Source of the DNA: Strongylocentrotus droebachiensis
Taxonomy: Eukaryota > Echinodermata > Echinoidea > Camarodonta > Strongylocentrotidae
Assembly (NCBI GenBank): GCA_035222895.1
Contig: JAVYIG010000883.1
Location: 186,001-250,000 of the forward strand
Direction: 5' to 3'
Length of the DNA stretch: 64,000 bases
Shown here in pieces: positions 10,831-21,606 of the stretch. How positions within the stretch are numbered: the stretch's first letter is position 1; each line of letters opens with the position of its first letter. Under the pieces are notes generated by a model. That model worked only from the letters and a program-made list of their open reading frames with translations, ran no database searches and was not told the origin of the DNA. The position numbers and the translations under genes were made by a program.

Positions 10831-11493
10831 ACCCGTTACAGGCGACAATTAGGTCATATTATACAATAGATGAATGGGAGGGCCAGTCAGGTTATGTATT
10901 AAACGAAATCGTACATAACGTATTTGCAGCCAGAGAGCGAATTACTCGAAAAATCATTCGATCACTCGATACAAATCTAACTTGATTTAAATGGAAAACT
11001 GAATGAATGCAGAATATAAATATAAAGGAATAACAAGTATTAACCCTTTCATTAATGCACAAAATCAAGTTAAAACCTCTTTTTAAGCACCCCTCCAAAT
11101 TAAGGGTCATAATATTATGATGATATGGCAAATGACGGTAAATATTGTTTGATATAATAACAATATTATATGATGATATGGCGAATAAAGATCAATCTTC
11201 GGCAGTATTCTTTAATAGACATGACACACAGGTAAAACGGTGTCCTTTATAATGGTGACTTTTTTACCAAAAAAATCAGATGCAAGGGGGAGGTAGTCTT
11301 TTGACAAGGCCTCGTGACTCTGGCTATTTTCCACCCCAATCAGCGACTGAGATGAATCTAGAGACCAGTGGTGAACGCGCGATGATACGATTCACAAATA
11401 AAGTTTTGAGATTAAAGAGAAGTGTTTAAAAAAAGGAGGCAATTCAATTATTTTTCTGATCGTCAACCTCCCCCCCCAAAAAAAAAAAATCCC

Positions 11494-11526
<33 letters not shown>

Positions 11527-11689
11527 CCACATCGTTTTGAACGTAACTTTGTTTCCATAACTATATAGAGCGTTTGGAGATTTAGAAAACTATGTGGGCC
11601 CGTAACCCAATAATGAATACTAGTTCACTGCATGTGCAGTGCGGTAGCTGAAGAAATGTATAGTCACAACAACTGATTGTGATGCGGAA
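10831..11689. other. Non-genic stretch with CT microsatellite
   Basis: No gene recognised. A CT-rich dinucleotide array lies at about 11495-11526 after an A run. Near 11104-11185 an AATATTATATGATGATATGGC-like segment occurs twice as a short direct repeat. Confidence 0.45.
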
Positions 11690-11734
11690 TCGCCAACCGA
11701 GAATCGCCAATCGAGTTTATGTAAGCAAAATATT

Positions 11735-11965
11735 CTGATGATTCATTATCAAGTAAACTTTGATCAGAAGTGAGATGTTAGAATTGTATTTGTATCAACA
11801 TGATCAATGTCATAGCAATCCTATCATAAGAAGTAAGTGTTACAATATATTATCTAACTTTAAACTAGACCAGCGTCACATGACCGAGACAAACATGCCA
11901 TTTTGACCTGGTAAAAATGGTCCTCTGAACGCAAACTAAAGTTATTCATATTTTTACATGAATGG
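11735..11965. repeat. Receptor-cassette 3' flank fragment, partly inverted
   Basis: 11735-11815 matches the plus-oriented 3' flank seen after other receptors (TTCATTATCAAGTA through CAACATGATCAATGTCAT). The adjoining 11820-11965 is the reverse complement of the segment found in plus orientation at about 55660-55770 and 63895-64000. This marks the left edge of the array; the receptor that should precede it is absent. Confidence 0.65.
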
Positions 11966-12099
11966 TGTTTTTGTAAATAGATGTATGTAATTCAGACCCC
12001 CCCCCCCCATTTTTACTCTGTTTTGCATCAATATAATTAAAACTACTGTAGTTAAAAACTCGAAACTTGACTAATCATATATTTAGAATAATGATGAAT

Positions 12100-13343
12100 A
12101 GTCATAGAAGGGATATAATCCTGAATAGTCAATGTGGGATATCTTGTTAGAGGTCAAGCAATAATACTTTACAATCTCGCATAAGCCTTCTGTTGCATGA
12201 AGAGGTGGTGAAAACATTTTAAAGTCCTGATGAGGGAACCGGTCCCAATACGCCTTAAGTTTAAAATGGACGGTCTTGGCCTAATTCATACATTCTTCCT
12301 TTATGGAAAGAATTACTCCAGGCACAAAATGAGAAACCGATCGATCACGTTCTTCCTTTTCATCTTATGACCTATGTACATCACGCTTCCATGAGAATGA
12401 TGCCTGTACTACAGAACATAGTTTTTTTTTTTTTTTTTAAGTAAATCTATTTTTTTCCAGAACGTGTTCAATTCAATAGACATCATGCGGTCATTTTGTG
12501 TGTTTTAATATCATTTACACGAATTGGTGTACCCATCTTTATATACAGTAAGAACGTGTTCAATTGAATAGACATGACCCACCGTGAAGTCATTTTTGTT
12601 TGTTTTAGTAACCTTTACACAATTTGCTGTGCCTATTATATAAATGATTAATCTGGACAGAATCATTTGTGCCTCTTTTAATCACAGAACTCACTAATTC
12701 ACAAAGCGGATCTTCTTCATAACTGAAAACCCAACCCACGCTAACGAAACCCATGATGACGGATGTATTTCCGTTCTCCCATGAAACATTTACTTTGAAA
12801 GCCGTAATGCAATGTTTGAACTAAATTAAGAGAACTAATTTCACATAAGTGGCCCCTTTAGCATTTGATGGATGGTTACCTCTCTGCGTAAACTAAATCA
12901 CGTTGTCAGCCACTTTCCACTATCTAATATTTGTTATTTAAGGTTGTTTATTCGGAGGAGCAGCTTCAGACCATGTTGAGTCCACTTTAGAACAGATGTA
13001 ATAGTGAATTAACTTGTACATTGTCGCAATTTTTTTATTTTTTAAACTACAATGATCTAATAACGCATCAGATATTTTTCGTATCCGATGCGCCAAAAGT
13101 AACTTGCTTAGATTTAGATCAACACAAATCCACATTTCTGTGAAACGGAATCGTAAACTTCAGTGGCATCTCCCCCGAATCGGCCCGAGAATACCAGTTC
13201 TACCCGCCACTTCAACCTGGAGCCACCAGCTCTTTTGCAATAAATCGACAGACTAGCTTTGAAAATTCCTAACTAGCAGTACTGATCGAGACAGGCATCA
13301 ACATCGTTTTGATGGTACATAACAAGTAGAGCGAGCAGCTGAA
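12100..13343 (+). promoter_or_regulatory. Conserved upstream block of the TM6-less receptor
   Basis: About 1.2 kb related to the DNA before every receptor in the window. Landmarks in order are the TGCATGAAGAGG segment (about 12195), GACATGA(C)CC near 12570, AGAATCATTTGTGCC, GCAGCTTCAGACCATGTTGAG and CGTATCCGATGCGCCAAAAG, ending in GCAATAAATCGAC about 100 bases before the ATG. Which parts are promoter is unknown; conservation may simply reflect shared duplication history. Confidence 0.45.
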
Positions 13344-14264
13344 ATGGAAAAAGGTGGGGAATTCAAAGAGCCTCATGTCTGCGGTATTCTCATAACTTCT
13401 ATGACTATTGTTTTAAATACGATCGTCCTGGTTGTTATTAGACGCCAAAAGGAGCTTCAGGATTACATGCGAGTTCTTTACCAGATACTTGCTGTATCGG
13501 ATATGATTTTAGGAAGCACTTGGAACCTATGGAACATGTTTTGGGTACAAGGTTCTAACGAGAACATTTGTACTATCGTAAGCATGACATTCTCCTTTAT
13601 GCATCAGGTGTCTGTAATATCTGTAATGGCTTGTCTCAGTGGGACTTGTTTTAATCTTTATCTTCTCGTCACGAGGCCTTTACGCTATTATACGATTGTA
13701 ACAAGAACCCGATTCTACACTTCCGTTGCCTCCACATTCTTGGTGACTCTACTAATCTGTGGAATATATTTGCCTATACCAGATTCACCTTTTATGAAAC
13801 TCTTGGTTGAACGTTGCATGGAGCGTGACCTCGTCGTAAAGATTGAGTGGGCTTCAATCGTTCACACCGTTATTCAAATCTTTCCAGTTTGCGTGGCAAT
13901 GCTTTTTACAACAATCTTCTACATCAGACTGCTGGTCATTGCATGTCAAGTAAATAAGGTTGTAGCCATTTATGAGAACCATCGTGTCCTTGCCAACAAT
14001 GTTAACATGGAGAATCGCAACCACTTTCCAGAAGACCGTGGTCCGGAAAATGCGCAAATACGTGTTGTACAGAACGGCAACGTGAATCTCGTTGAATTCG
14101 TGACACCATTTAATTCTACTTTAACGAATATCATGGACATTTTATCAGGGAGCAGTGCATGCTTACAAGCAGTGATCTACCTGTTGACTAATGCTGAAGC
14201 GAGATGCATGTGCTCGGAAGCTCTCCGTCGGTGTTTCAAACAAGTGACATTTAAGAAAGTTTGA
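13344..14264 (+). CDS. Rhodopsin-like receptor lacking TM6 (probable pseudogene or six-helix variant)
   Basis: A 306-codon uninterrupted ORF starting at the conserved GAAATGG; an in-frame TAA just upstream (about 13319) makes this start secure. It aligns to the intact receptors through TM1-TM5, with Asn-Leu-Tyr in place of DRY at the end of TM3 and Asp in the TM2 Leu-Ala-Val-Ser-Asp motif. Two in-frame deletions distinguish it: about 12 bases in intracellular loop 3 (near 14042) and about 87 bases near 14092, which remove the basic end of loop 3 and nearly all of TM6 including Trp-Leu-Pro. TM7 follows with Leu-Gln-Ala-Val-Ile-Tyr, where the usual Pro is Ala. Without TM6 a normal 7TM fold is unlikely. 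No AATAAA was seen at the usual place after the stop. The absence of any frameshift suggests recent decay. Confidence 0.75.
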   Translation: MEKGGEFKEPHVCGILITSMTIVLNTIVLVVIRRQKELQDYMRVLYQILAVSDMILGSTWNLWNMFWVQGSNENICTIVSMTFSFMHQVSVISVMACLSGTCFNLYLLVTRPLRYYTIVTRTRFYTSVASTFLVTLLICGIYLPIPDSPFMKLLVERCMERDLVVKIEWASIVHTVIQIFPVCVAMLFTTIFYIRLLVIACQVNKVVAIYENHRVLANNVNMENRNHFPEDRGPENAQIRVVQNGNVNLVEFVTPFNSTLTNIMDILSGSSACLQAVIYLLTNAEARCMCSEALRRCFKQVTFKKV

Positions 14265-14531
14265 ATTATGCAGCGGGTTTGATGCTAAAGACTCCACCGA
14301 AATGAAGACGAAATAGCCTAATGATATCTATGGAACTTGACTGATATTGAACGTCTCCATCAAGCTTTGACAATGTTGCAATGATTCTGTCAGGTATATA
14401 TATATTATGTGAAACACTTAAAGCGTAAACATGTGATTGGAGTCGTTGATCTTTTTTAGAAGGTAATTATATATGAAGTATTAAAACTATGAAATCAAAC
14501 GAAACGTAGATTTTTAAAGACGTTAATTGCA
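14265..14531. other. Receptor 3' flank
   Basis: Matches the flank after other receptors (GGAACTTGACTGATATTGAACG, GACGTTAATTGCA), interrupted at its right end by a LINE fragment. Confidence 0.6.
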
Positions 14532-15250
14532 TTGGACAAACACCTTACTCTTCAAAAGCACATCAAAAACGTCTGCAATTCCGCATCTTGGGCCATCTAC
14601 AAACTTGGACAGATCAGACGACTGCTTGACAAAGCCTCTACTGAAAGACCTGTCCACACCTTCGTCTCCTCCCATCTGGACTATTGCAACTCCCTCCTTG
14701 CCGGCCTCCAAATTTCTCATATATCTTCTCTCCAGCGCATCAAAAATTCAGCAGCTAGATTGATCAATTAAGTAAGAAATACTTCATTGGCTACCGGTCC
14801 ATTCCCGCATTACTTTCAAAATCCTACTTCTTTCATACAAAATAACACACAACCTTGCCCCTAAATATCTTTTTGACCTCGTTTCCCTTCGATCCTCCTC
14901 TTCTGCCCACGAACAAATACCCGTTATGGTGACCGTGCCTTTTCATCGATTGCCCCCGCCCTTTGGAACAAACTCACACCTCATATTCAAAATTCCCAAT
15001 CCACTGAATCATTCAAAACCCTTCTCAAAACCCACATTATTAATCAGTTATAGTATTCTGTAGGCGCACACAAGTAGTTAATTCCATTCAACTCATTTGT
15101 ATTGTATTGTATTAGTAATAGTTTTTTTAATATTAAAACAAAAAAGGTATTTAACATGTTGAATAATTATATATAAAGTGAAACAGTACCACCTGTGCGC
15201 TTAGAAACGTCTGTATAAAGCGCCCTATAAATGTAATTATTATCATTATT
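14532..15250 (+). mobile_element. L2/CR1-type LINE 3' fragment
   Basis: Reads as the C-terminal part of a reverse-transcriptase ORF: His-Leu-Asp-Tyr-Cys-Asn-Ser-Leu-Leu-Ala-Gly-Leu, then Gln-Arg-Ile-Lys-Asn-Ser-Ala-Ala-Arg-Leu-Ile, then degenerate Leu-His-Trp-Leu-Pro-Val and Lys-Ile-Leu-Leu-Leu-Ser-Tyr-Lys segments with stops. The 3' UTR ends in AAGCGCCCTATAAATG followed by ATTATT repeats, as in L2 elements. Compared with the unoccupied flank near 63460 it interrupts GTTAATTGCAATGC. 5'-truncated and dead. Confidence 0.75.
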
Positions 15251-16739
15251 ATGCCAAGTGTTTTCTTGGAGCATAGCCTTTTTTAAGAAGGTACATCGTG
15301 AAGATAATTTGGTGAAAAAAATCATGCTTTTGTCCACCGTGTCACGATTTTTTCACTAAGCTACCCCACTATATATCCTTACCCAGACCCAAACCCACAT
15401 AAGGTTCAAAATCATTTTTAATTTGTTTCAATTTGTTGACAATTCTGAGAGCGACTATGAGCCCCGGCTATGAGCTCAAAATATTATCCACTTTGAATAG
15501 AGTTATTGACGATTCAACTAGCATCAGAATCTAATTAGATTTTGTCCAGCATCCTTTCAAGTTTAGGGATTTTCCTAAATATTCAATGTGGAATAACGTT
15601 TTAGAAGTCAAGCATTCATATTTAACACTCTCGCATTAGCCTTTTTGTTACATGAAGAGGTGAAAAAACATTCGAAATTCCCGATGTATTAATGAGCAAT
15701 TGAAATACATGCACCTAAGTTCAAAACGGACGGTCTTGGCCTAGATATGCATTCTTCCTTAGTGGAAATAATAACACCAGGGACTCCATTCGAACCAGAT
15801 CAATCACTTTCTCCATTTCCATTTTGTTAACTAATATCTACTTAACGCTTCCATGAGCATAGTGTATTTTCTGTAATACCTGTTCGTCCTACACAACAAA
15901 GATTTGTAGTTCTATATATTAAAAAACCGAAAATGAATAGACATGATCCATAATATAGTCTAACGTGTTTGTTTTTAATAACATTTACACAAATTGATGT
16001 GCATTTTTAAATACAGGGGGAAAGTATACAATGATTACCCTGTACAGAAAGATTTATGCCTCTTTTAATAACAGAATTAACAACTGCACAAAGCGCAGCT
16101 TCTGCATAACTCAAAACCCAACACATGCCTACGTAACCATGGTTACAGATGTTATGTTGTTCTCTCATGAGCAAATTTACTTTGACAGGCATAACACAAT
16201 GTTTGAACGAAATTAAGAGAGCTTATTTCACACCATTCGCCCCCTTTTCACTTGATTGGTGATTACCTGTCTATGTGAGATTAAATCAAGATGTCAGTCA
16301 TTTTTCAGCATCTGATATGAAATTTTGTTACCATGGTTATTTATTAAGAGCAGCAACTTCAGACCACGTTGAGTCCATTTTTGAAACAAGCCTAATAGTG
16401 AATCAACATGTACGTGTCGCTCAATAATTTAATTCTTTTTCTACAATGATCTAATAACGTTCAAGATATTTCTCGTATCCGATGCGCCAAAAGTCACTTG
16501 TTTAGATTTTGGTCAACACATATCCACATTTCTGTCGAATGGAATCATAAACTTTAGATGCATTTCCCCCGAATTGGCCCGAGAATACCAGTTCTACCAG
16601 CCACTTCAAACTGGAGCCACAGGCTCTCTTGCAATAAATCTACTGACTAGCCCTTAGCATTCCTAACTGGTACTGTTCGAGGCAGGAACCCACATTGTTT
16701 TTTGTTGTACTAAAACAAAATACAGAGCACGTCGCTGAA
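15251..16739 (+). promoter_or_regulatory. Receptor 3' flank followed by upstream block of the 16.7-kb receptor
   Basis: 15251-15560 is flank with little recognisable structure. From about 15600 the cassette upstream block starts and continues to the next ATG, with the TACATGAAGAGG segment at about 15650, the CACAAAGCGCAG segment at 16087 and the TATCCGATGCGCCAAAAGTCAC segment at 16477. GCAATAAATC lies about 100 bases before the ATG. Confidence 0.45.
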
Positions 16740-17771
16740 ATGGCAAAAGGTTTGGATGCTGTACCTAATTCTATTGAGCCTGATGCCTAAAGGATACTCA
16801 TTACTACTTTGACTATTGTTTTAAACACGATCGTCCTGCTTGTTATTGGTCGCCAAAAGGAGCTCCAGGAGTACATGCGAGTTCTTTACCAGATACTTGC
16901 TGTATCGAATATGATTTTAGGAAACACTAAGAACCTATGGAGCATGTTCTGGACTCCGGGTTCCAACGAGAAGATGTGTACCATCATATGCATGACATTC
17001 GCCTTTGTGTATCAGGTGTCTTTAATATCTGTAATGGCTTGTCTCAGTGGGACCTGTTTCAATCTTTATCTTCTCGTCTCGAGGCCTTTACGCTATTATA
17101 CGATTGTTACAAAAACCCGATTCTACACCACACTTGCCTCTGCATTTTTGGTAAATGTACTTATCTCTGGAATATATTTGCCTATTCCAGATTCACCTTT
17201 AATCAAACTCTTGATTAAACGTTGCCTAGCGCGTGACAACGCCGTAAAAATACAGTGGGCTTCAGTCGTTCACACCGTTATCCAGATCTTTCCAGTTTGC
17301 GCAACAATGCTTTTTACAACAATATTCTATATGAGACTGCTGGTCATTGCATATCAATTAAATAAAGTTGTGGCATTTCCTGAGAACCCTCGTATCCTTC
17401 CCAACAATGTCAACATGGAGAATCGCAGGCACTTTCCAGAAGACCGTCGTCTCAGTGACACGATGGAACATCTGCAAATTCGCGTTGTACGGAACGGCAA
17501 CTTGAATCTTGATCGGCCGCGCAAAAGAGGGTTGAAAGGTTTTGTTACAGTATTTCTTCTAACTGGTTCGTTTTATATTTCATGGCTACCTTACGTCTTC
17601 GCATACGTCATACCTTTAGATTCTTCTACATTTAATATCGTGGAAATTCTATCAGGGAGCAGTGCATACTTACAACCGGTGATCTACCTGTTGACCAACG
17701 CCGAAGCGAGATGCATGTGCTTGGAAGCTTTCCGACGGTGCTTCAAACAAATGACATGTAAGAAAGTTTAA
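16740..17771 (+). pseudogene. Rhodopsin-like receptor with one premature stop (codon 17)
   Basis: The conserved start (GAAATGG, ATG at 16740) opens a frame that meets TAA at 16788-16790, where paralogues have TAC in Leu-Ala-Tyr-Ser of the extracellular N-terminus. After that the frame runs undisturbed to 17771 and encodes all seven helices, the TM3 and ECL2 cysteines, Ser-Trp-Leu-Pro in TM6 and Gln-Pro-Val-Ile-Tyr in TM7. Without the stop it would be 343 residues, the family norm. There is no in-frame ATG before TM1; the next Met precedes TM2. The TM2 acidic residue is Asn here (Leu-Ala-Val-Ser-Asn). An AATAAA signal at 17879-17884 is preserved. Either a young pseudogene, or rescued by readthrough or an upstream exon joined past the stop. 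Confidence 0.8.
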
Positions 17772-18910
17772 TTTATTGGATCGAGTTTGATGCTAAAGAC
17801 TCCATTGAAATAATGACGAAATCGACCATTGATAGCGGGGTACTTGACTGATACCAAGCGTCTTCATCAAGCTTTGACAATAAAACTTGCAATGGTCCAA
17901 TCATGTACATACGTAATCATAAATGTATATAAACACTTGAATAATTAAGTTTAACCACATGATTAAAATCGGTGATATATTTTAAAACGTAATTATATGT
18001 GAACAAATGAATCAAATGAGATCAAATAAATGTCGATTTCCAAATACGATGATTTTTAAACATCCCTGATAATTTGTAGGTTGATAATGATATATGATAT
18101 TGTTTCATCGTGATACAATGCATTAAATCACACCTCATAGTCTGTGCTAACGAAAAAAAAATGTGTAAGTAAAACATTTGGATGTCTCATTATCAAGTTT
18201 TATTTGATCAGATGTCAGATGTTCGGATTGTATTTGTACCAACATGAATCAATGACATATTAATGAGTATAAATATGTTTATTTGAAAAGGTGAAATAGA
18301 AAGCACCAAATCGAATAAATGAAATCACTGCAAGTATAAGCTTTATTTTGAGTATGTGCTGGAAACTACTACTTTTTCGGTCCATTAAATAGTTTTCAAT
18401 TAATGTGTATTTAATGAAACTATAATGCACTAGGCAGACTTTTTATACAAATATCAACTAATAAATATAAATACTTTTACAAATCTTCTTCATGCAAATT
18501 TAATGTGACAGCACCTCGAGGCTCTGAGTCTTAATAGTTCTACTTAAAAATCGACATAACACCCTGCATGAACAAAAATGAATAACTTAAATTTACGTTC
18601 AGAGGACTATTTTTACAAGGTCCAAATGGCATAAATGTCGTTTGACACTATTCTTGTTTAAAGTTTTATGATACATTGTAACTTTAACATTTAATGATAT
18701 AAAAGATGTAGATTTTTATCAAAATGTGAAAATAAAATGAATTGAAATTGAATAGAATGATATTATCTGTCGACTAAAGTTTTTTGTAAATTAACGTATA
18801 AACTTTCATGTACAAGTGATTTTCCCCCATCCACCCCAGGAATGGTGCTGAAACAGTACACGGAAGTGGTATAATAATCCTGGAGAAAAGACCAGGTAGA
18901 TTTAAAGTAG
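17772..18910. other. Receptor 3' flank
   Basis: Flank of the 16.7-kb receptor, closely related to 55050-55950: GTGTAAGTAAAACATTTGG, GCTTTATTTTGAGTATGTGC, CATCCACCCCAGGA. It includes AATAAA at 17879-17884. No gene seen. Confidence 0.55.
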
Positions 18911-19834
18911 ATATTCATTGATTTTAAAAACTAACTTAATTTGATTATTGCAAAGTTGAAACTTTTATTCGACAAGGTTATCAAAATTCAATGCTTGGAA
19001 ATATTCGAAGTAATGATTATTATGAATTATAAAACGCTAAAATACAGCCCCGGCATAGCACCTGAAGAGCTCTCCTAACGCTGCTGAGATGTGTGAGATC
19101 ACAGTATGGACACGATTTGCACAAGCAGACGATGTCCCATGACATCTCACACATTTTCAGTGCCTGTGTTTTCATCTTTTCTTGAGTTCTTTCTCTAACC
19201 TTACTACCGTAAGGCTAAATGTATAATCTATTGCCTCTCTCTAAACCCGCACATGTTTTTATTTTGATGACAAATGCAGCGATACAAACATAAAGGAATC
19301 TGTCGCTTGTAAACAAAATAAGACGCCATTGAATATTCAGCTGCGCACAACGCGGTATGTTCGGCGTTTCAAGAGGGAACAAATGCCGTCCTTAATATCA
19401 TTCCGGGGGGGGGGGGGGGGTTTCAATTCGAAAGTCTGGTTTCTTTGATTGTTAATTAACCCCTATCCTGTGTATTTACAAGCAAAAGATTTTAGTTATC
19501 GGAATCGGGTCATATCCCCATTTGAATGGTTTGACATGCCATCACATTTATATACACTAAACTCATTATAATTTGACAAATAAAAGCTTTGCAATTTATG
19601 GGATGTCGTCTGCTTGGGCAGTATTGGTCCATATAGTGACGTCATTAAAACATCGGTTTTTTTCCGGCGAATCTCTCGTATATCCCAGCTGCTATGCAGG
19701 TGGTTGTATTTGTATTTTTTTATAAATCACCCGATATGTAGTTGACCTAAAACTTGTACGATGGCCATCTGTTAGCTTACCAGTTTCTAGTCATACATTA
19801 GTTGACATATTTGTGATTTTCTTTGAATTTCACC
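18911..19834. mobile_element. Unclassified insertion flanked by a 10-bp direct repeat
   Basis: TTTAAAGTAG occurs at 18901-18910 and again at 19835-19844. The corresponding place in another cassette (26269-26285) has a single ATAAAGTAG, so 924 bases plus the repeat were added here. The insert has a G run at 19406-19421 and an internal inverted repeat (GATGTGTGAGATC near 19087, complement near 19139), but no obvious terminal repeats or coding region. Class unknown. Confidence 0.6.
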
Positions 19835-19844
19835 TTTAAAGTAG

Positions 19845-20958
19845 TGTTATACAGCCATTTCCGCAAATTTACTCAATCCGCCCGTCTCTTACCCCTGACC
19901 TTCTCCCTATTTTTATTGCATTGACGACTTTCGTCAATGTCTTGTTTCCGTTCGCGTTCTGAATTCGTCTTTTTCTTCTTCTTCTTCCCTAAAATCCTAT
20001 TCGTTTTGCACGCAGTGCTTGTTAGGCCTATCTAGGTCCCTTTCTCCAGCCGATCTTTTCCAATTTCGTAGGCGTAATCTCTGATCTTCTTCGTTTTTCA
20101 AAATCACACATGCGTAGCCGTCCAGGCGCCATTTGTCAATTTCTAGTCCGTTTCGAGGCCTTTTTTCTTCCTTCGTATCTCCACTATGATACTAGATAAT
20201 ACAGACATTTAACAAATTCCTCTAAAAAGTCAAAGAGATTTCCATTCATCTGCGACTTACAACCTGCCCTACAAAATGCCATCTTCGTACTCGATATTCT
20301 AATCCGCCAAAAATCTCAACAACTGTTAAAAAATTGACCCGTAAAAATAAAGAATTGCCATAACTTTTTCTTATCTGTTAAGTTTTGTCTTAACTCTTTT
20401 AGGATATTTCCTTCTTATTATTGCACATAACCGTGCAGAATTTCACGCTCCAGTGATTAGGCATATTATGAAGAGCGCCCTTTAAAGTTTTGAAAATGGC
20501 TTTCTTTCTGAAGATCAGAAGGTTAACGAGAAAGTTAGGTAGGCCTATATCGTATCTAAATACATTTTGATTCAGAGCAGGCACATGTTTAGCCGACCAG
20601 GCTTGGACCCTAAGTTTTATATCCGTAATGGCTTTGGAGCTGATAAGGCCTGTTACTTCCCAATTGTAGGTAAAAAGGCCACCAGGTGATTAAGTAAATC
20701 CATGCAAATTGGCTAAGGATAGCTTTTCATCATATCGGGTGGTTCCTCAAGGTCATTGTATCTCTTTGGAGCCTTAATCTGTGCAGAATGATTATAATTA
20801 TGCCCTTCTGGCTCCAAACAGACTCCTTGTTTCAAATTTCGGCGAAGCACACTACTACATGTGAAAGCAACCTTGGTTATTAAAGCTGCATGATGCAGTA
20901 CACAGTGGTTAGCTTCACTCAGTATGAACCCCTCACCTTCTCGCATATGCCTTTTTGT
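19845..20958. other. Receptor-cassette distal 3' flank
   Basis: Matches 26280-27290 plus 29140-29460 and 55960-57480 in other cassettes: CCGCAAATTTACTCAATCCG, a CTT-rich tract (about 19970-19990), GTCCAGGCGCCATTTTGTC-like words, GTAGGCCTATATCGTATCTA and CTTCTGGCTCCAAACAGAC. Noncoding so far as I can see. Confidence 0.5.
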
Positions 20959-21606
20959 TGCATGAAGAGAAGGTGAAAACTTTCGAAAGTCCCGATGAGC
21001 AAATCGTTGCCAATGCGCCATAAGTATTGGTGCATGAAGAGAAGGTGAAAACTTTCGAAAGTCCCGATGAGCAAATCGATGCCAGTGCGCCTTATGTATT
21101 GTTGCATGAAGAGAAGGTGAAAACTTTCGAAAGTCCCGATGAGCAAATCGTTGCCAAAGCGCCTTAAGTATTGGTGCATGAAGAGAAGGTGAAAACTTTC
21201 GAAAGTCCCGATGAGCAAATCGTTGCCAAAGCGCCTTAAGTATTGGTGCATGAAGAGAAGGTGAAAACTTTCGAAAGTCCCGATGAGCAAATCGTTGCCA
21301 ATGCGCCTTAAGTATTGGTGCATGAAGAGAAGGTGAAAACTTTTGAAAGTCCCGATGAGCAAATCGATGCCAGTGCGCCTTAAGTATTGTTGCATGAAGA
21401 GAAGGTGAAAACTTTCGAAAGTCCCGATGAGCAAATCGTTGCCAATGCGCCTTAAGTATTGTTGCATGAAGAGAAGGTGAAAACTTTCGAAAGTCCCGAT
21501 GAGCAAATCGTTGCCAATGCGCCTTAAGTATTGTTGCATGAAGAGATGGTGAAAACTTTCGAAAGTCCTGATGAGCAAATCGATGCCAGTGCGCCTTAAG
21601 TTTAAA
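20959..21606. repeat. 72-bp tandem repeat, nine copies
   Basis: TGCATGAAGAGA recurs at 20959, 21031, 21103, 21175, 21247, 21319, 21391, 21463 and 21535, an exact 72-base period. Each unit continues GGTGAAAACTTTCGAAAGTC and ends near GCGCCTTAAGTATTG. Every other cassette has only one copy of this segment (for example about 12195, 29487, 48426, 57470). Because 72 is divisible by three, the minus strand stays open for 255 codons of a 24-residue repeat; I treat this as a by-product. Confidence 0.9.

Noticed and set aside
16809..16868. TTG start just before TM1 as the start of the 16.7-kb receptor
   Set aside because: TTG initiation is unlikely in a eukaryote; paralogues show ATG further upstream, and the TAA between is a true disruption.
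20959..21606. CRISPR-like array
   Set aside because: Repeats are contiguous 72-base units without unique spacers, in a eukaryotic context.
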